A DNA stretch of 64,000 nt from Gorsachius magnificus (taxonomy: Eukaryota > Chordata > Aves > Pelecaniformes > Ardeidae), in NCBI GenBank assembly GCA_034008185.1, contig CM067109.1:868001-932000 (forward strand). Reading direction: 5' to 3'. This document shows, in pieces, positions 22,060 through 32,940 of this stretch; positions within the stretch are counted from its first letter, which is position 1, and the number at the start of each line of letters is the position of its first letter. Under the pieces are notes generated by a model. The model saw only the letters and a list, made by a program, of their open reading frames with translations. It made no database searches and was not told the DNA's origin. A program made the translations under genes and the position numbers.

Positions 22060-23470
22060 CTTATGTTCCCTGTCATTCAGCCTCCCGATGAAAGACAATT
22101 TTTTTTATCGCTTCTCCCATTGGAAGGCAAAACCTCACTGCTCTAAGAGCGAGGTATCCGATTTCCAGGCAGTTCAATTCTGAAGGCTAGCTGAAACCCA
22201 TTTCTCTTTGTATGAAACGTTATCTTTTTGTTTAGGGTGTTCTTCTTCCTCCTCCCTGGTATTCACATTGCTCGGGACAAATCACATCCTTCTGCTGCAT
22301 TTTGTTGGGATAAACCAGCCAAGCCCTGGCAGTCTCCATGCATGGAAGACCTTGCTCATTCTCATGGCCTCTTTCCACCCGTCCCATCTGAGTTCCTCCC
22401 AGCTGACCCGAGTCCCTCCAGCTGTAGGTGCATCCTTTACGTCCTAAGGGGAATTTTTGATGGCCTCTCTCATGCTCCGGTGGGGACTCTTTCCCCTAAG
22501 TTGCCACACCGTAGGTTGTCCATCCTGAGCTGGGGTAGGCGAGGGGGCAGCACGCAACGCGCAAGTGTTAACACCTTGTTCTGCAGCGTGCAGTCAGCAC
22601 CCCAGGGATGTCTCTGGCGAAAAGCAAAGAACAAACATTCGGCGTTTTTACCAGTTCTCGTTTCGTCTCCTCCCTCGCTGGCTGCTGTACAACGTGACAC
22701 CTTATCGCTCCGTGCTGAGGAGCCCTGCTTCCCCACGCAGCCAGCGCCGTGTCTACTGACTGCTGCCATGGATGATGCTTGGGGAGCCTCTTGACGCGTA
22801 GGTCAGGCAGCTTCGTACCACAAGGCTGCATGCAAGGTGCCCGGAGCGTGCTTTGTGCCTGGTCGTCACCTAAGGCTACACTGCAACTGAAGGGGTGTTC
22901 CTCTTCCCCTGGTCACAGAAGCCATGGGAAGCCTGGGGTAGCCCCACGCGCCACGGATCAGGGGTCACACTTGTGAAGGACACAGACAGCATGTACAGCA
23001 CGAGGCCTGGGCTCCAACATTCAAAAGAACCATTAACAACCCGATAAATATTGGCAAACGCCTCTCTCTTCACCGTGAAGCCCGCAGGATGAAGCACGGC
23101 ATCTCTTGCACGCAGCCGGCCCCTTCGGAGTTTTGTGGCCCCGACCTGAATCTGCCTGGAACAAAGATGCACACCTAATTCCTTCGGTCTGAACGAGTCT
23201 TTTGGGGCTGGGGGGTTCATCGGGGTGGTGACAGTTTAATGTGTTTATAAGCACCCAGCCCAATGCCAGCGGGAGAGGAATCGACTGCAGCCGAGGCAAG
23301 GCTGGGGGGGGCTTCTGCCTTCGTGGGTGAATTCCCAGGAAGCAAAGAAGCCCCCTGGAAAAGCAATCGGGAAGGCGCTCGTGGTGGCATCTACCGCTGG
23401 GGCAGTCCTCCCTCCAGCGGGTTTTCAGGTCCTCAGCGCCGTCATTTTCCTTCCCTGCATGTTTTCCTCA
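22060..23470. other. Single-copy sequence, no gene recognised
   Basis: Intermediate GC with frames up to 188 codons (22228-22794, plus) that lack any domain and compete with frames on the other strand. No repeat family or RNA gene is seen. Confidence 0.33.
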
Positions 23471-23890
23471 GGATCTAAGTGGGTTTTTTTAGAGAAACTG
23501 TAGTTGAGTTATTTATTGATAGTGTATTTTCACAGGAAAAAAATCGACAGGGTTGTAATTTGGGTGTAATGTTCCCCAAAAGCCATTCAGGCAAAATTTC
23601 TTTTTAACTGTGGCTAATTACATATACACGGTTGCTCAATACCAAAAATAAGAGCATCCAATGTAATGTTTATTATTTCTCTCACAAAGGGGAAAAATCA
23701 TAAATTCTTTCTAATGGGCTCTTTAATAATAAAAAAGAACATCATCATTACTATCGAAAGATGTATGGCTTCCATGGGGTTTACTTACCAGCATTTTGTC
23801 TGATTACATCTCTGTTACACTCGCAGCATTAATTATTGGGGACTAATTAGGCAAAATTGCAATGTAAACCCTGATGAAAACTGGTCTTGT
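23470..23890. promoter_or_regulatory. AT-rich island with three TAATTA sites, candidate enhancer
   Basis: One of the clearest islands. TAATTA homeodomain cores occur at 23625-23630, 23830-23835 and 23844-23849, the last two 14 bp apart. Long AT-rich words such as TCTTTAATAATAAAAAAG lie between, along with ATTGCAATGTAAAC near the right edge. The GC content rises abruptly at about 23890. No frame is convincing. Homeodomain-responsive enhancer activity is inferred. Confidence 0.42.
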
Positions 23891-24605
23891 GAACTCTCCT
23901 GGCCGCAGCCTTCCTTCGCTTGCAGGGAGCAGCAGGGCTTGCTTGCTCGGTTATTTGCAGCTCCCGGTCCTCTCCCGGCGCCAGGCAGTGCGAGGCTCCG
24001 CCGCCCAGCGTTCTACGGCGCCGGCCGGGCCGTTGGCTTTGCCCAAGCGGAGCAGGACTACCGCCGGCGCGAGTTGTTCTCCAGCTTTGCAAGCAGCTCT
24101 CCTTGCTCTTTGGTGCGTTCCCGTAAGCGCTTTGATTCCCTTCGCCTCGGCCTGGCCTCTCCTGCTCCTCCAGGCGGCTGCGCGGCGGCGGCCAGCCCCC
24201 CGCGTGGCAGGTAGCCCGCCTGCAACGTGACCTCCATTCCAGCTGGGCTGGAACTGCTTACAGTGCCCGCGCTCCGCAGCCGATGTGCTGGCTCAGCTAA
24301 GCGAGGTCACCACTTTCTTCCTTCCCGAGGGGCGGCTGTCCTGGGGTACAACCTTCCACGGGATATCTGAAATACAGCCGATTTCTGCTCGCCTGCGCAG
24401 ATTTTTAGACATGCAGCAGCATGAAGGAGAGAGCAGCCGCCTCCGTGCTGATCTTCAGCTCAACGTGCTCCTCTAACTCCCTTGCTCTGTGCTGGGGCTG
24501 AGGGACAGGGAACGAGAATAGGTGACGGTGGTGTTTCTTTTTTTGGATAGTAGATCTATTTCGTTAATTTGCAATACCTTTAATTTTAGCTTGGCAGTGG
24601 CAGAA
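23890..24605. other. CpG-dense sequence then mixed sequence
   Basis: From about 23985 to 24220 the DNA is CpG-dense (CGCCGCCCAGCG, CGGCGCCGGCCGG, CGCGGCGGCGGCC), directly beside the AT-rich island. It could be an orphan CpG island. Frames here overlap in several phases and look compositional. From 24480 on it is unremarkable. Confidence 0.35.
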
Positions 24606-24745
24606 ACATGGTTCAGTGGTTGGACATGGTTTAGTGGTGGAATGGCAGCGTTAGGTTGTATTGGGTTGAGCTGCTAATGGTTGGGCTTGGTGATCTGAAA
24701 GGTCTTTCCAACCTGAACGATTCTGAGATTCTATGATTCTATGGT
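24606..24745 (+). mobile_element. CR1 LINE 3' fragment
   Basis: 'GGTTTAGTGGTGGAATGGCAG', 'GTGATCTGAAAGGTCTTTCC', 'AACCTGAACGATTCTGAG' and the ATTCTATGATTCTATGG tail identify a plus-strand CR1 end, 5'-truncated and moderately diverged. Confidence 0.88.
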
Positions 24746-25055
24746 TCAAGCCTACGTCTCAAAGGACCTCAAGGCTTCTTACAAACTCTGCAGAGCTCGG
24801 TGCAGACAACACAAGTGAGGGCGAATGCTGGACAGAACCGTTCCTTTAGCCGCAGCAGTTTCTCTTCTTCGCTTGGGAGAAATGAAAGGGCCAACGTCCA
24901 CCCAACCCCGTCTTTTCCCATCACTGTGTGGTGTAGGCTATTGCTGCCGCAAACCCCTAAGGAACCGCTGTGGTGCCGGGGGCCAAGGCTGCGCCTTGCC
25001 CTGTACTTGGCGGGTGTTGAGAGGAGCCCATCACCTTCCTCTCTGCAGCAGCCTC
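24746..25055. other. Single-copy sequence
   Basis: No gene, repeat or motif cluster of note is seen. Confidence 0.3.
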
Positions 25056-25415
25056 AACCCTACTTGCAGAGTTCTTGCCTGCCTGCCTTCGCCCATCCCT
25101 TCCCCAGACGAAACAAGCCCAACTCTTTCAGTCTTTCCTCTTAGGTCATTTTGGCTTGGCCCCCGGCGGCTCTCGCTGCTCCCCCTGGACTGCCTCCCGC
25201 GGGTCCCCAGCTTCCTCCGAAGGCTCTGCCCAGGCCAGAGGCAGGTCTCCAGCTGAGACCTTCCCACTGCCGCCTGGAGCGGAGGATTACTTCATGTGTC
25301 TTACACATGACACTCCTGTTTATACATCCTCATATGATGTTTGCTTTTTTTGCAGCAGGATGACATTGTGTACTCAGCCCAGACACAACCCAGATTGCTT
25401 TCCTTGGAAAGAGTC
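25056..25415 (-). mobile_element. Ancient CR1-type LINE fragment (internal 3' part)
   Basis: Landmarks of an old CR1-group element on the minus strand: 'CCCAGACGAAACAAGCCCAA' with 'CTCTTTCAGTCTTTCCTC', then 'GTGTCTTACACATGACACTC', 'CTGTTTATACATCCTCATATG', and 'GCAGCAGGATGACATTGTG'. The match is to the segment upstream of the terminal block that younger copies here retain. Divergence is high and the middle (25140-25250) is hard to align. No intact frame remains. Confidence 0.65.
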
Positions 25416-26120
25416 CCTTGTATAATGTTTTCCTAAATAAAAATAATCATTACTTGAAGCTGTGTCCTTTCTAGTTTCCCAGCGAGGCACATCTGAAGTT
25501 TTTTTTTTTCTCAGCGCTTAACATTTTCCCCCATCACCCCTAACCATTAATACGGCACAGAGAGGATCTTCGGCACAGTACCCTTCGGATTCCTCGCCAT
25601 CAGAGTGATGGCTCCTCTTTCGTATTTATTTCGCTGGGCTTTTCGTATCAGTTCAATCTCATCTGGCTAAAAATAAATGTGGAAAGTGGGATTTCTGTGC
25701 CTATCTCAGGCTGACACAGCTGCCAAGCAGATGTAGTTGCTTTGCAGTTTTCCTGTTTGGAAAATGGGTGCAGCTTAATCTGTCCGCAGCATAATTCCGA
25801 GCACAAACGGCGGCGCGCGCGCTGCCACGGGTGCGGCCCTGCGGCTCCTCAGGCGCTGCCGCGCGCCGTTCCTCGATGCACGGGCTCACGGTTTGGCAGC
25901 TTGAAGGCCAAAACCCTCGGAGTTACTTTTTACAGGAGATGAGTTAGGAGGGTGTCAAGAACGACGCCTTTGGGTGCTTGCTGGAGACCCGACCTTGTTC
26001 CTTGCCTATTTTTCCCCATTCTTCAGGGAGCCACGTGCATTAGCGTGTCGGTCTAGTTATTATTTGGCTAATGCTAATGCGTCCTGAAAGGCTGTCTAAA
26101 CCTCCAGGTTTTAGACAGAA
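25416..26120. other. AT-rich then GC-rich single-copy sequence
   Basis: 25420-25700 is AT-rich (TTTTCCTAAATAAAAATAATC, CTAAAAATAAATG) and may be a weak regulatory island. 25790-25880 is CpG-dense (GGCGGCGCGCGCGC). No gene is recognised. Confidence 0.3.
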
Positions 26121-26200
26121 AGAAACGGACTCGATGGACTTCGGACTCAATGATCTTAAAGGTCTTTTCCAAACAAAGCGATTCTGTGAAATTATTCTGT
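26121..26200 (+). mobile_element. CR1 LINE 3' terminal fragment
   Basis: 'GGACTCAATGATCTTAAAGG' followed by 'TCTTTTCCAAACAAAGCGAT' and a degraded 'TCTGTGAAATTATTCTG' tail. Short, plus strand, diverged. Confidence 0.82.
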
Positions 26201-27215
26201 ATCAAAAGAAGTCCTTGTTCTGGGCAAGGATGCAATTTTGGTGCTGATAATTCTGGCCAATGCTTTTTTTTTTTAAGTTCAAGTCCGTTTTCATTGGTAT
26301 CGTAGTGGCTGCTTGGAAGCAGACTTGTCACCAGCAGCGGGCAGTGCCACGGGCCCGTTGGCCGCCGTTGTGTTTCACTCCATGGATGGAGCCCCCCAGC
26401 TCCCCTCTCCCTCCCCCGCGTGCAGCCGGCCGCGTTTCCTACCGCAGAGGAGATGGACGGTGTTTTCTTTAGGCACGCAATAAAAAATACTCGATGGAAA
26501 TGACGGGGGGTTGTACCCAAACCCGCTGGAAAGGTGTTCCTGGCCCAGCTCTGGGGCAGGCTCCGTTGATGCACGCTGGAGCGCAGACACCAAAGTATTT
26601 GCTCAACGTCCGAGGCATGGGAAGCATTTCAGCTCATTTTTGATAGCTACCAATGTGGTAGGCACCGAAGCTTGATTTCCAATCAGCGGAGAAGAAATCA
26701 GTACTTCTGAGGCATGTTTTAGCTGTCTACTGCAGGGTGAGATGGGCTGGGATGCTCTAGGCTGCTAAGTCCCATCCCTGAAGCCTGCCGGCAGCTCAGG
26801 TTTTAGCAGGGAAGTTCTCAAAGTCCATAAAAGTGGTTGTTTGGGGTTTTTTTTCTCTGTGCATGTGCAAAGAGGTAACGCCTCTTTGGTGTTTGCGATG
26901 TGTTTGCCACTCGGGTACAGACGAAGCTGCAGCATCCCCAGCTCAGGAAAGCCTTGGTTGCGGTGAGATCCCAGCTAGCGTCTGCGCTCTCCCCGAAACC
27001 CCAGGCAGAAGGTGGGACAAGGACAGCACCTCCAGCCGTAATCACGGCCGCGATACATCGAGTATCTGACTGAGGGCAACTGAGGATTGCCGCCCAGCTT
27101 TATTGGTAGTCAATTAAAACTAGATCCAAAGACGTCATGTAACCATTACTTTTGTGTGCAACGGCGATTTAACACCACCAGCCTCCCTGCACCTCTGCTC
27201 GCACAGCCGGACAGT
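26201..27215. other. Single-copy sequence, no gene recognised
   Basis: Intermediate GC with a poly-T run near 26264-26274. Frames up to 166 codons on the minus strand (26074-26574) overlap the CR1 fragment and have no domain. Nothing else is recognised. Confidence 0.33.
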
Positions 27216-27295
27216 TCATAGAATCATAGAACATTCTGGGTTGGAAGGGACCCCTAGAGGTCCTCTAGTCCAACCCCCAGTTGATCCCCCCACAG
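27216..27295 (-). mobile_element. CR1 LINE 3' terminal fragment
   Basis: 'TCATAGAATCATAGAACATT', 'CTGGGTTGGAAGGGACCCC', 'TAGAGGTCCTCTAGTCCAAC'. Same GGGACC subtype as 8568-8627. Translated on the plus strand both give the peptide GLEGTPRG, which makes two unrelated open frames look homologous. Confidence 0.88.
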
Positions 27296-27440
27296 TCCTG
27301 CTCCGTCCCCGCGGGCTGATTAAGCTGGGGCACCACCTTACAGAAGAGACCCTGGACGGAGCCGCGCACCTTCGCTGCCATGGAGGCAAGTCATCGCTTC
27401 TGCTGCTGCTTTCTGCTCTTCCCCGTGGATTTCCTGGGAG
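27296..27440. other. GC-rich spacer
   Basis: Nothing recognisable. Confidence 0.3.
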
Positions 27441-27760
27441 GGCTTCGCCCCGTGAATTGTATTTTGAACCTCTTAATTTATGCGGAGAAGCTGATGCTGT
27501 GAAAGATAATATTGTGCAATTATCTACAGTTATTACTATAATAGTGAAATGGTGATCTTAATAATTACAGTACTAAAGCTAGCATTTCATTAGCAGAGGG
27601 CCGCGCCGGCTCTAACGACGCCCTTTGATGCACTGTTTCTGTGATTTGCTAATTGCGCTCTCAGAATCGAGCGCTGATTCAGTGACCATAAACTCTGCTT
27701 CCTATAGCGTCATTAGATCATAAACTCCCTCATAGCAGAAAGTTTTAATTATGGGGCATG
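27440..27760. promoter_or_regulatory. AT-rich island, candidate conserved non-coding element
   Basis: TAATTA at 27562-27567, TGCAATTATC near 27515, and the word CATAAACTC twice at 27687-27695 and 27719-27727, exactly 32 bp apart (about three helical turns). CATAAA resembles posterior HOX/CDX cores. A short CpG-containing stretch (27601-27625) sits inside. No convincing frame. Regulatory role inferred. Confidence 0.4.
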
Positions 27761-28980
27761 TCCTCTTTACAAGAAATATTTCTCAGTGTGACTTGCAGCC
27801 TGCGAGCACCGGGAGTCCGAGGGAATTGGGGGGGGTGGGGGGCTGCGGGGGTGAGCTGGTGCCTGCAAACAGGAGCAGCCCCATCGTTGCCCCATCAGCT
27901 GCGGCAGCACCAAGGCAGCGCCGCCGCCAGCCTCCGCCGCGGGCTGCGTGACAGGGTGAGCCCGAAATCGCACCGCCACGCGCCCAGGCTCCACTACAGC
28001 AAATAAATAAAGCGGTTGTGGAGAGACCCGGGGGGGGCGATGGTACCAGCAGCGTCTGTAAAGAGAAAAAATTCTGCGTCCTTATTCTTAAATCGTTCTG
28101 CTTAGGAAGCAGGGAGGGGGCTGCAATCGGTGACGAGGAGCGGTGTGTGCTCCTCCGCTCGGCGGGTGGGAGAGGGGGTCCCTGCCTGGCATGGGGGGGA
28201 TCTGCTCCCCTCCGCTTCCCATGGCACCAGCCGGAGCACCCAAGCCTTCCTCCAGCCCTGTCCTCCGGCAGAAAGGTTGTTTTTTGGAGATGAGCTCCTC
28301 CCCGGCCCCAGCCCAGTCCCGCGGGGAGATGGGTGCGGAGGGGCACAGCAGAACCCAGGGGGCATGGACAGCGAGCTCTCGGGAGGACCTCACCCCCCCT
28401 TTCCATGCGTGGGAATTAGCAAAAAAAAAAAATTAAAAAAAAAAAGAATTGAAAATGGTGGGTTTGTCCTCAGGAAACCTGAGGTGTCTCGGGAGGTTCT
28501 GATGGGCGTGAGCAGCACCGCCACGGCGGGTGGCAGCGAGGGCTGGGGAAGGGCAGGGGCAGGCTGGGTGCCTGCGGGGTGCCCACCCCTGCTGGCCGGT
28601 GCTGGGGACCTGCCAGCCCCGCGGGACGCGCCGGCCACCCCTGAGCCCCGAGCGCCACCGGGGTCCCCTGGTAGTGGCCCCGCAGCCGGTGCTGTTCCAC
28701 ACATCCCACCTGCTGCCCTGCATCCGTAGTCCCAAGGTCTCCCGCGCTTCTCCTCTCCTGGTGGAATTAATTAAGCGAGGAAAAGGAACGGAAAAGGCAT
28801 TGGCTGCCGGCTGGTGTCTGTTGCTTTTCTCTTTTCAGCGCTGAAAGGGCTGTTTACAGAGGCGTGTTTTGAAAAATACTTGGGAACGGCAACCAAGGGG
28901 AGAATGGGATAAGGAGAAGACCAGCAGAAGTTTTGCTGGAGCCATCCATTCACCAGAGCTCCTTGTTCCCCCTTGGTGAG
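27760..28980. other. GC-rich sequence with an A-rich tract
   Basis: GC-rich with frames up to 207 codons on both strands, all Pro/Gly/Ser/Arg-rich. A double A-run lies at 28420-28444, which explains Lys/Phe-rich ends of several frames. No gene or repeat family is recognised. Confidence 0.35.
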
Positions 28981-29715
28981 TTACATCATCATCCCCGCAG
29001 CATTCTTCATCGTTACCTAAGAAGATGAACGGCTTTTGGAGGCCAGCATGATTTTAAAAGTCCGGTCGCTCCTTAGCGTGCGTTGGGATTGTGTAATTCC
29101 CTATTAAATTTCCTTCCAGCTTCCAGGGGAGGAGAGATCTCTTCGAGAGCGCGAGCAGGAGTGAGATTTACGTCCAGACAGCCCCGTCAGATGCGTGGCA
29201 GAACTCCCGTCGAGCCCAATGGGACTTGCATACCAGCCATCGCTGAAATAATCTGGCCCCCAAAGCTGCTAGGATCATACATCCTAAGCATACATAAAGA
29301 CAAATTACGGGGGCAACCCACCCTGCTATTACTAGAAAAGCCCTTTTGTTTTGAGAGTTTTTTTATTACCGTGGCACGAAACTTCTGTAAATCCCCATCC
29401 AATTGAAATCAAGTCGTCTTTCAGGCTGGAGCGCCCGCGCCGCCCTGCGCCGCCAGCCCTGACCGCTCCTCCCCGCCAAGCCCCCGCGGCATCGAGCTTT
29501 AGGGGCCAGGGCCCTGCTGCTGTGGAGGAAACCCCATCTGCAAGTCTATTCCCTAATTCCTTAAGCTCTGGCTAGCAAAGGTTGTCCCAGTATTGCATAT
29601 TCCCGAGATAAAATATTGCGCGTAGCATGGTTTTGAAAACTCCTGGGACACGTCAGAGAAATAAATAGACCCACGGGACATTTTTACAGAATCATCACCT
29701 ATTTCCAACCCATAC
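28980..29715. promoter_or_regulatory. Mixed sequence, possible regulatory element at about 29240-29410
   Basis: 29240-29410 is moderately AT-rich (GCTGAAATAATCTGG, AAAGACAAATTACGG, CTATTACTAGAAAAG). A CpG-rich patch follows at 29425-29500. The plus frame of 107 codons (29083-29406) has no domain. Weak call. Confidence 0.22.
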
Positions 29716-29956
29716 CCAGGCAGGTTTAGGTTGGACATTAGGAAAAACTTCTTCACCGAGAGGGTTGTCAGGCTCTGGAAGGGGCTGCCCAGGGAGGTGG
29801 TCAAGTCCCCATCCCTGGGGGGATTTAAAAGAAGGAGAGATGAGGTGCTGAGGGACAGGGTTTAGTGGTGGGATGGCAGGGTTAGGTTAATGGTTGGACT
29901 CGATGATCTTAAAGGGCTTTTCCAACCAAAGTGATTCTATGATTCTATGACTCTAA
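29716..29956 (+). mobile_element. CR1 LINE 3' fragment, well preserved
   Basis: About 240 bp in plus orientation: 'CAGGTTTAGGTTGGACATTA', 'GGAAAAACTTCTTCACCGAG', 'GGCTGCCCAGGGAGGTGGTC', 'AGGTGCTGAGGGACAGGG', 'TTGGACTCGATGATCTTAAA' and the ATTCTATGATTCTATGAC tail. It is nearly identical in reverse to the copy at 30741-30975, about 0.8 kb away, and in direct orientation to the copy at 41320, so all three belong to one subfamily. Confidence 0.95.
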
Positions 29957-30740
29957 TAAAACATAAACTAAACCTATTGCTCTTGACTCAAGGCACCTGG
30001 GCCTCTTGGAGCTGAAGAACAGATTCTGGGGTACCAAAGGGCCTTCGGCCGAACGCGGCTCAGCCAGGGGCTAAATCCTGACCTGGCAGCCTTGTTATGC
30101 CTCGGCGGTTCCTAGCCGACTGGCCTTAGGGATATTACACACGTGTCGCACACAGGCGTGGGTATTGGGTCGGGGGAGCGTGTGTGTACACGGAGGAAGG
30201 GATCTGCTGTGGTTCAGGTGACCATTCTGACACTGCCCAGCTGACAGGCAGATTTTGGGATGGGCGTTGATATTCTTGCTTTCCCCTTGCCACCTCTGAA
30301 CCTTTCGCTTTTGATAACAACGGGTAGACCCATCCACAAGGAATAATTTGAGCGGTCGTTCCTCAGACCATCCTCTTCTCCCTGCGGTAAGGTACAAATG
30401 CGGGTTTCCAGGTGCCCTCGGCGCTGTGTAATCCGCCTTCTCGAACCCGTCTGGCAGCTCCTATCAGCGGCGCCGCGAGGAGGGAGAAGCGTGTGGAGTC
30501 AGCAGTAACTGTGAATGCGCAGTGTGTAAAAATAAATCAATAAAAAGGAAAGGAAAGAGGTTTAAAACTTGACGCTGCGGCTCCAGGAGAACTAGGGGGG
30601 GACCCCCCCCCCCCCCCCCATCTCGGCCATGCCTGGTGAGGATGATGATGAAGGGCAGGGCAGTGCAGTCTGCAGGCCAGAGCTGCCCTGTGCCCGGCAG
30701 GGTTTGCCGGTGGGGAGGTCAGTTGCTGGGGAAGGACTTA
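29957..30740. other. Single-copy spacer between inverted CR1 copies
   Basis: Mixed GC. It contains a G-run facing a C-run at about 30596-30619. No gene is recognised. It forms the loop of a large potential fold-back between the flanking CR1 copies. Confidence 0.35.
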
Positions 30741-30976
30741 GAATCATAGAATCATAGGATCACTTTGGTTGGAAAAGCCCTTTAAGATCATCGAGTCCAA
30801 CCTTTAACCTAACCCTGCCATCCCACCACTAAACCCTGTCCCTCAGCACCTCATCTCTCCTTCTTTTAAATCCCCCCAGGGATGGGGACTCGACCACCTC
30901 CCTGGGCAGCCCCTTCCAGAGCCTGACAGCCCTTTTGGGGAAGAAGTTTTTCCTAATGTCCAACCTAAACCTGCCC
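30741..30976 (-). mobile_element. CR1 LINE 3' fragment, well preserved, inverted to 29716
   Basis: 'GAATCATAGAATCATAGGATC', 'GGTTGGAAAAGCCCTTTAAG', 'ATCATCGAGTCCAACC', 'CAGCACCTCATCTCTCC', 'GAAGAAGTTTTTCCTAATG', ending in 'CCAACCTAAACCTG'. Same subfamily and nearly the same truncation point as 29716-29956, on the opposite strand. Confidence 0.95.
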
Positions 30977-31090
30977 TGGACTTGCTACGGTGTGGGATGC
31001 CCTGGTTTCAGCTGGGACAGAGTGCTCCCCCAGCTGCCAGGGCAGGCTGCCGGCTCCCCGTCGGCAGTGCCCTCTGGCCGGAGTGGAGCC
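30977..31090. other. GC-rich spacer
   Basis: Nothing recognisable. Confidence 0.3.
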
Positions 31091-31190
31091 CCGGGATGCT
31101 GCAGGATCCCCCGGGATGCTGCGGGATCCCCCGGGATGCTGCGGGAGCCCCAAGGATGCTGCAGGAGCCCCTGGGATGCTGCCGGACCTG
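31091..31190. repeat. Five copies of a 20-bp unit
   Basis: The unit is close to CCGGGATGCTGCAGGATCCC. Units are arranged in exact 20-bp register at 31091, 31111, 31131, 31151 and 31171; the last two drift (AAGGATGCTG, TGGGATGCTG). The word GGATCCC makes each early unit partly palindromic. Frames over it give Gly/Ala/Cys/Pro/Asp-rich peptides of no meaning. Confidence 0.88.
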
Positions 31191-32940
31191 CTGCGGGGGC
31201 GTCGGGGCATAGGCTCTGCCCCCAGGTCCATCCCTCACCCCAACACGGAGCCCGGCGGGCAGCGGCCCCCCCAGCACCGACCCCCGGCACCGCTGCTGCC
31301 ATCTCCCTTCACCCAGCCCCGGGAGCAGCCCTGGGTGCCACGGGGCCACCGCCTGCCCGCGTGCGGCTGCCGATGGGTGCTGCGGGCCCGCGCTAGGTAT
31401 GCTGCTGCTGCGCACGCAGGCAGATTGTCCACCAGATGGTACAGCCTACTCTTTGAGAAATATTTGAAAGGGCAACAAAATACAGCAGAAGCCATTTGAC
31501 AGTCCACATGGTTAGCGCAAAATTAGCCCAAATGACTCCGCTGGAAGCACAGCCAGTGCTGAGCAAAGCTGGGGGTGCAGCTGAGGGAAGGCACCCAAAC
31601 CTGCAGCGGTTCAGTGCGGGCACCGTGCTCTGCCCCCCTCCGGGCTCCTCCTTCCCCCCGGCATCGCTCTTCTGCAGCGCCCGGGGCGTTTGGGATGCCC
31701 TGAACTCCAAGCACTGGTGAGGCTCACTCCCGGGTTGCACTGGTCACATCTGGACCACGCAAACCTACCAGGTACCCAAAACCCCCCGGACTTTTGCTCC
31801 GGTCTCTACCAAGTTCAGCGGAGCTGGAAGAGGGAGAGGAAACTGCAGCTGCAATGGAATTCCCCCCCCCCCCCCCACCCCGCCCCAGGCTCTGCTCCCT
31901 CCCGTCCTCCAAAAGCAACTTGCTCATCACGCGATTTCTGTAAGAGGAGCCCTTTCATTTCTCAACCCGCCTGCGTTTCTTCACCCCCCCGGCCCCCCAT
32001 GCTGAGTCTGGAGCTCTCTAACCCAGTGCTCGGCATATGGCACAACCCTGGGAAATCTGCTGGGGTGGGAGACTGGGATTTCGGCGAGCGGAAAGCTGGC
32101 AGTCCTTGCTGGGACCTGAAGAGCTGATGTTTTCAAATGCTGCCTGTTCCCACGTTTGCCCGCCGAGCTGTGGTGAAAGGGGGTGCGGGGGGCTGCCAGG
32201 GCACCCTGGCACGGTGAGGATGAGGAGCCCGGGGCAGGGCAGGAACCTGCAGAGACCCCGAGCGAAGGGCAGGGGCTGTGGGGAGCGGGGGGACGCTGGG
32301 AACCAGTGGGGAGCACAGGGGTCCCGGCAATGCCAAGCTCTGCTGATGCATCCCCCGCACACTGGGAGCGGGTTTATTGTGGACAACATATGACCGTCGC
32401 AAAACACTAAATTTCCAGCTTGGCCTGAAATTCTTCCATTTTTAGTTCCCGGTAGGACTTTGTTCTGGGGTGGGGAGAGGTGGGGAAAGAGTAGGGGGGT
32501 GGCATTCTGCATCCCACCCCAAAGAAAGGTGCCCCCAGCACTGTGGCTTTCACCAGGGATGCCCAGGGCTAACCCAAAGCCTCCCAGGCGGTTCCTCCCC
32601 GCTGCACAAGCACGTGCAGTGGCAAAGGCGATTACAGCCCGTGCCGTGGCGGGCGAGGAGCAGCTCACCACTCGGGCCAAGCCTCCTCGGTTCCTCCGGA
32701 CCAAGGGGGAGCCAAGGGGGCCGTGACCCCTCCGGCAGGGGCAGCCCCTGGGGCAGCGGGGCCAGTGGCAAATCCCGCGTCCGTGGGAGCGAGGAGGTGG
32801 CAGGGGAGGACGTGTGCTGGCGTGGACACCACGATGCCGCCCGGTGTCAGCACCGAGGCGTCCCTGTACAAAATAAGGAGCCAGCAAGGGAGCTCCTGGG
32901 GGTCCTAACTGGGTCCCAGCAAGAGTTACTGCATTGCCAC
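31191..32940. other. GC-rich single-copy sequence
   Basis: Includes a C-run at about 31862-31876. The longest frames (289 codons minus, 32018-32887; 171 codons plus) overlap each other and have no domain. No RNA gene or mobile element is recognised. Confidence 0.36.

Noticed and set aside
27154..27555. Frame sharing GLEGTPRG with the 360-codon frame at 7.6-8.6 kb
   Set aside because: The shared peptide is a CR1 3' end read in frame, not protein homology.
29553..31396. Frames sharing [16 protein letters not shown] peptides
   Set aside because: Also a translated CR1 block; the same peptide type appears at the other CR1 copies.
32018..32887. Minus-strand 289-codon frame
   Set aside because: Composition-driven (Pro/Arg/Gly/Ser/Cys), overlaps plus-strand frames and has no recognisable domain.
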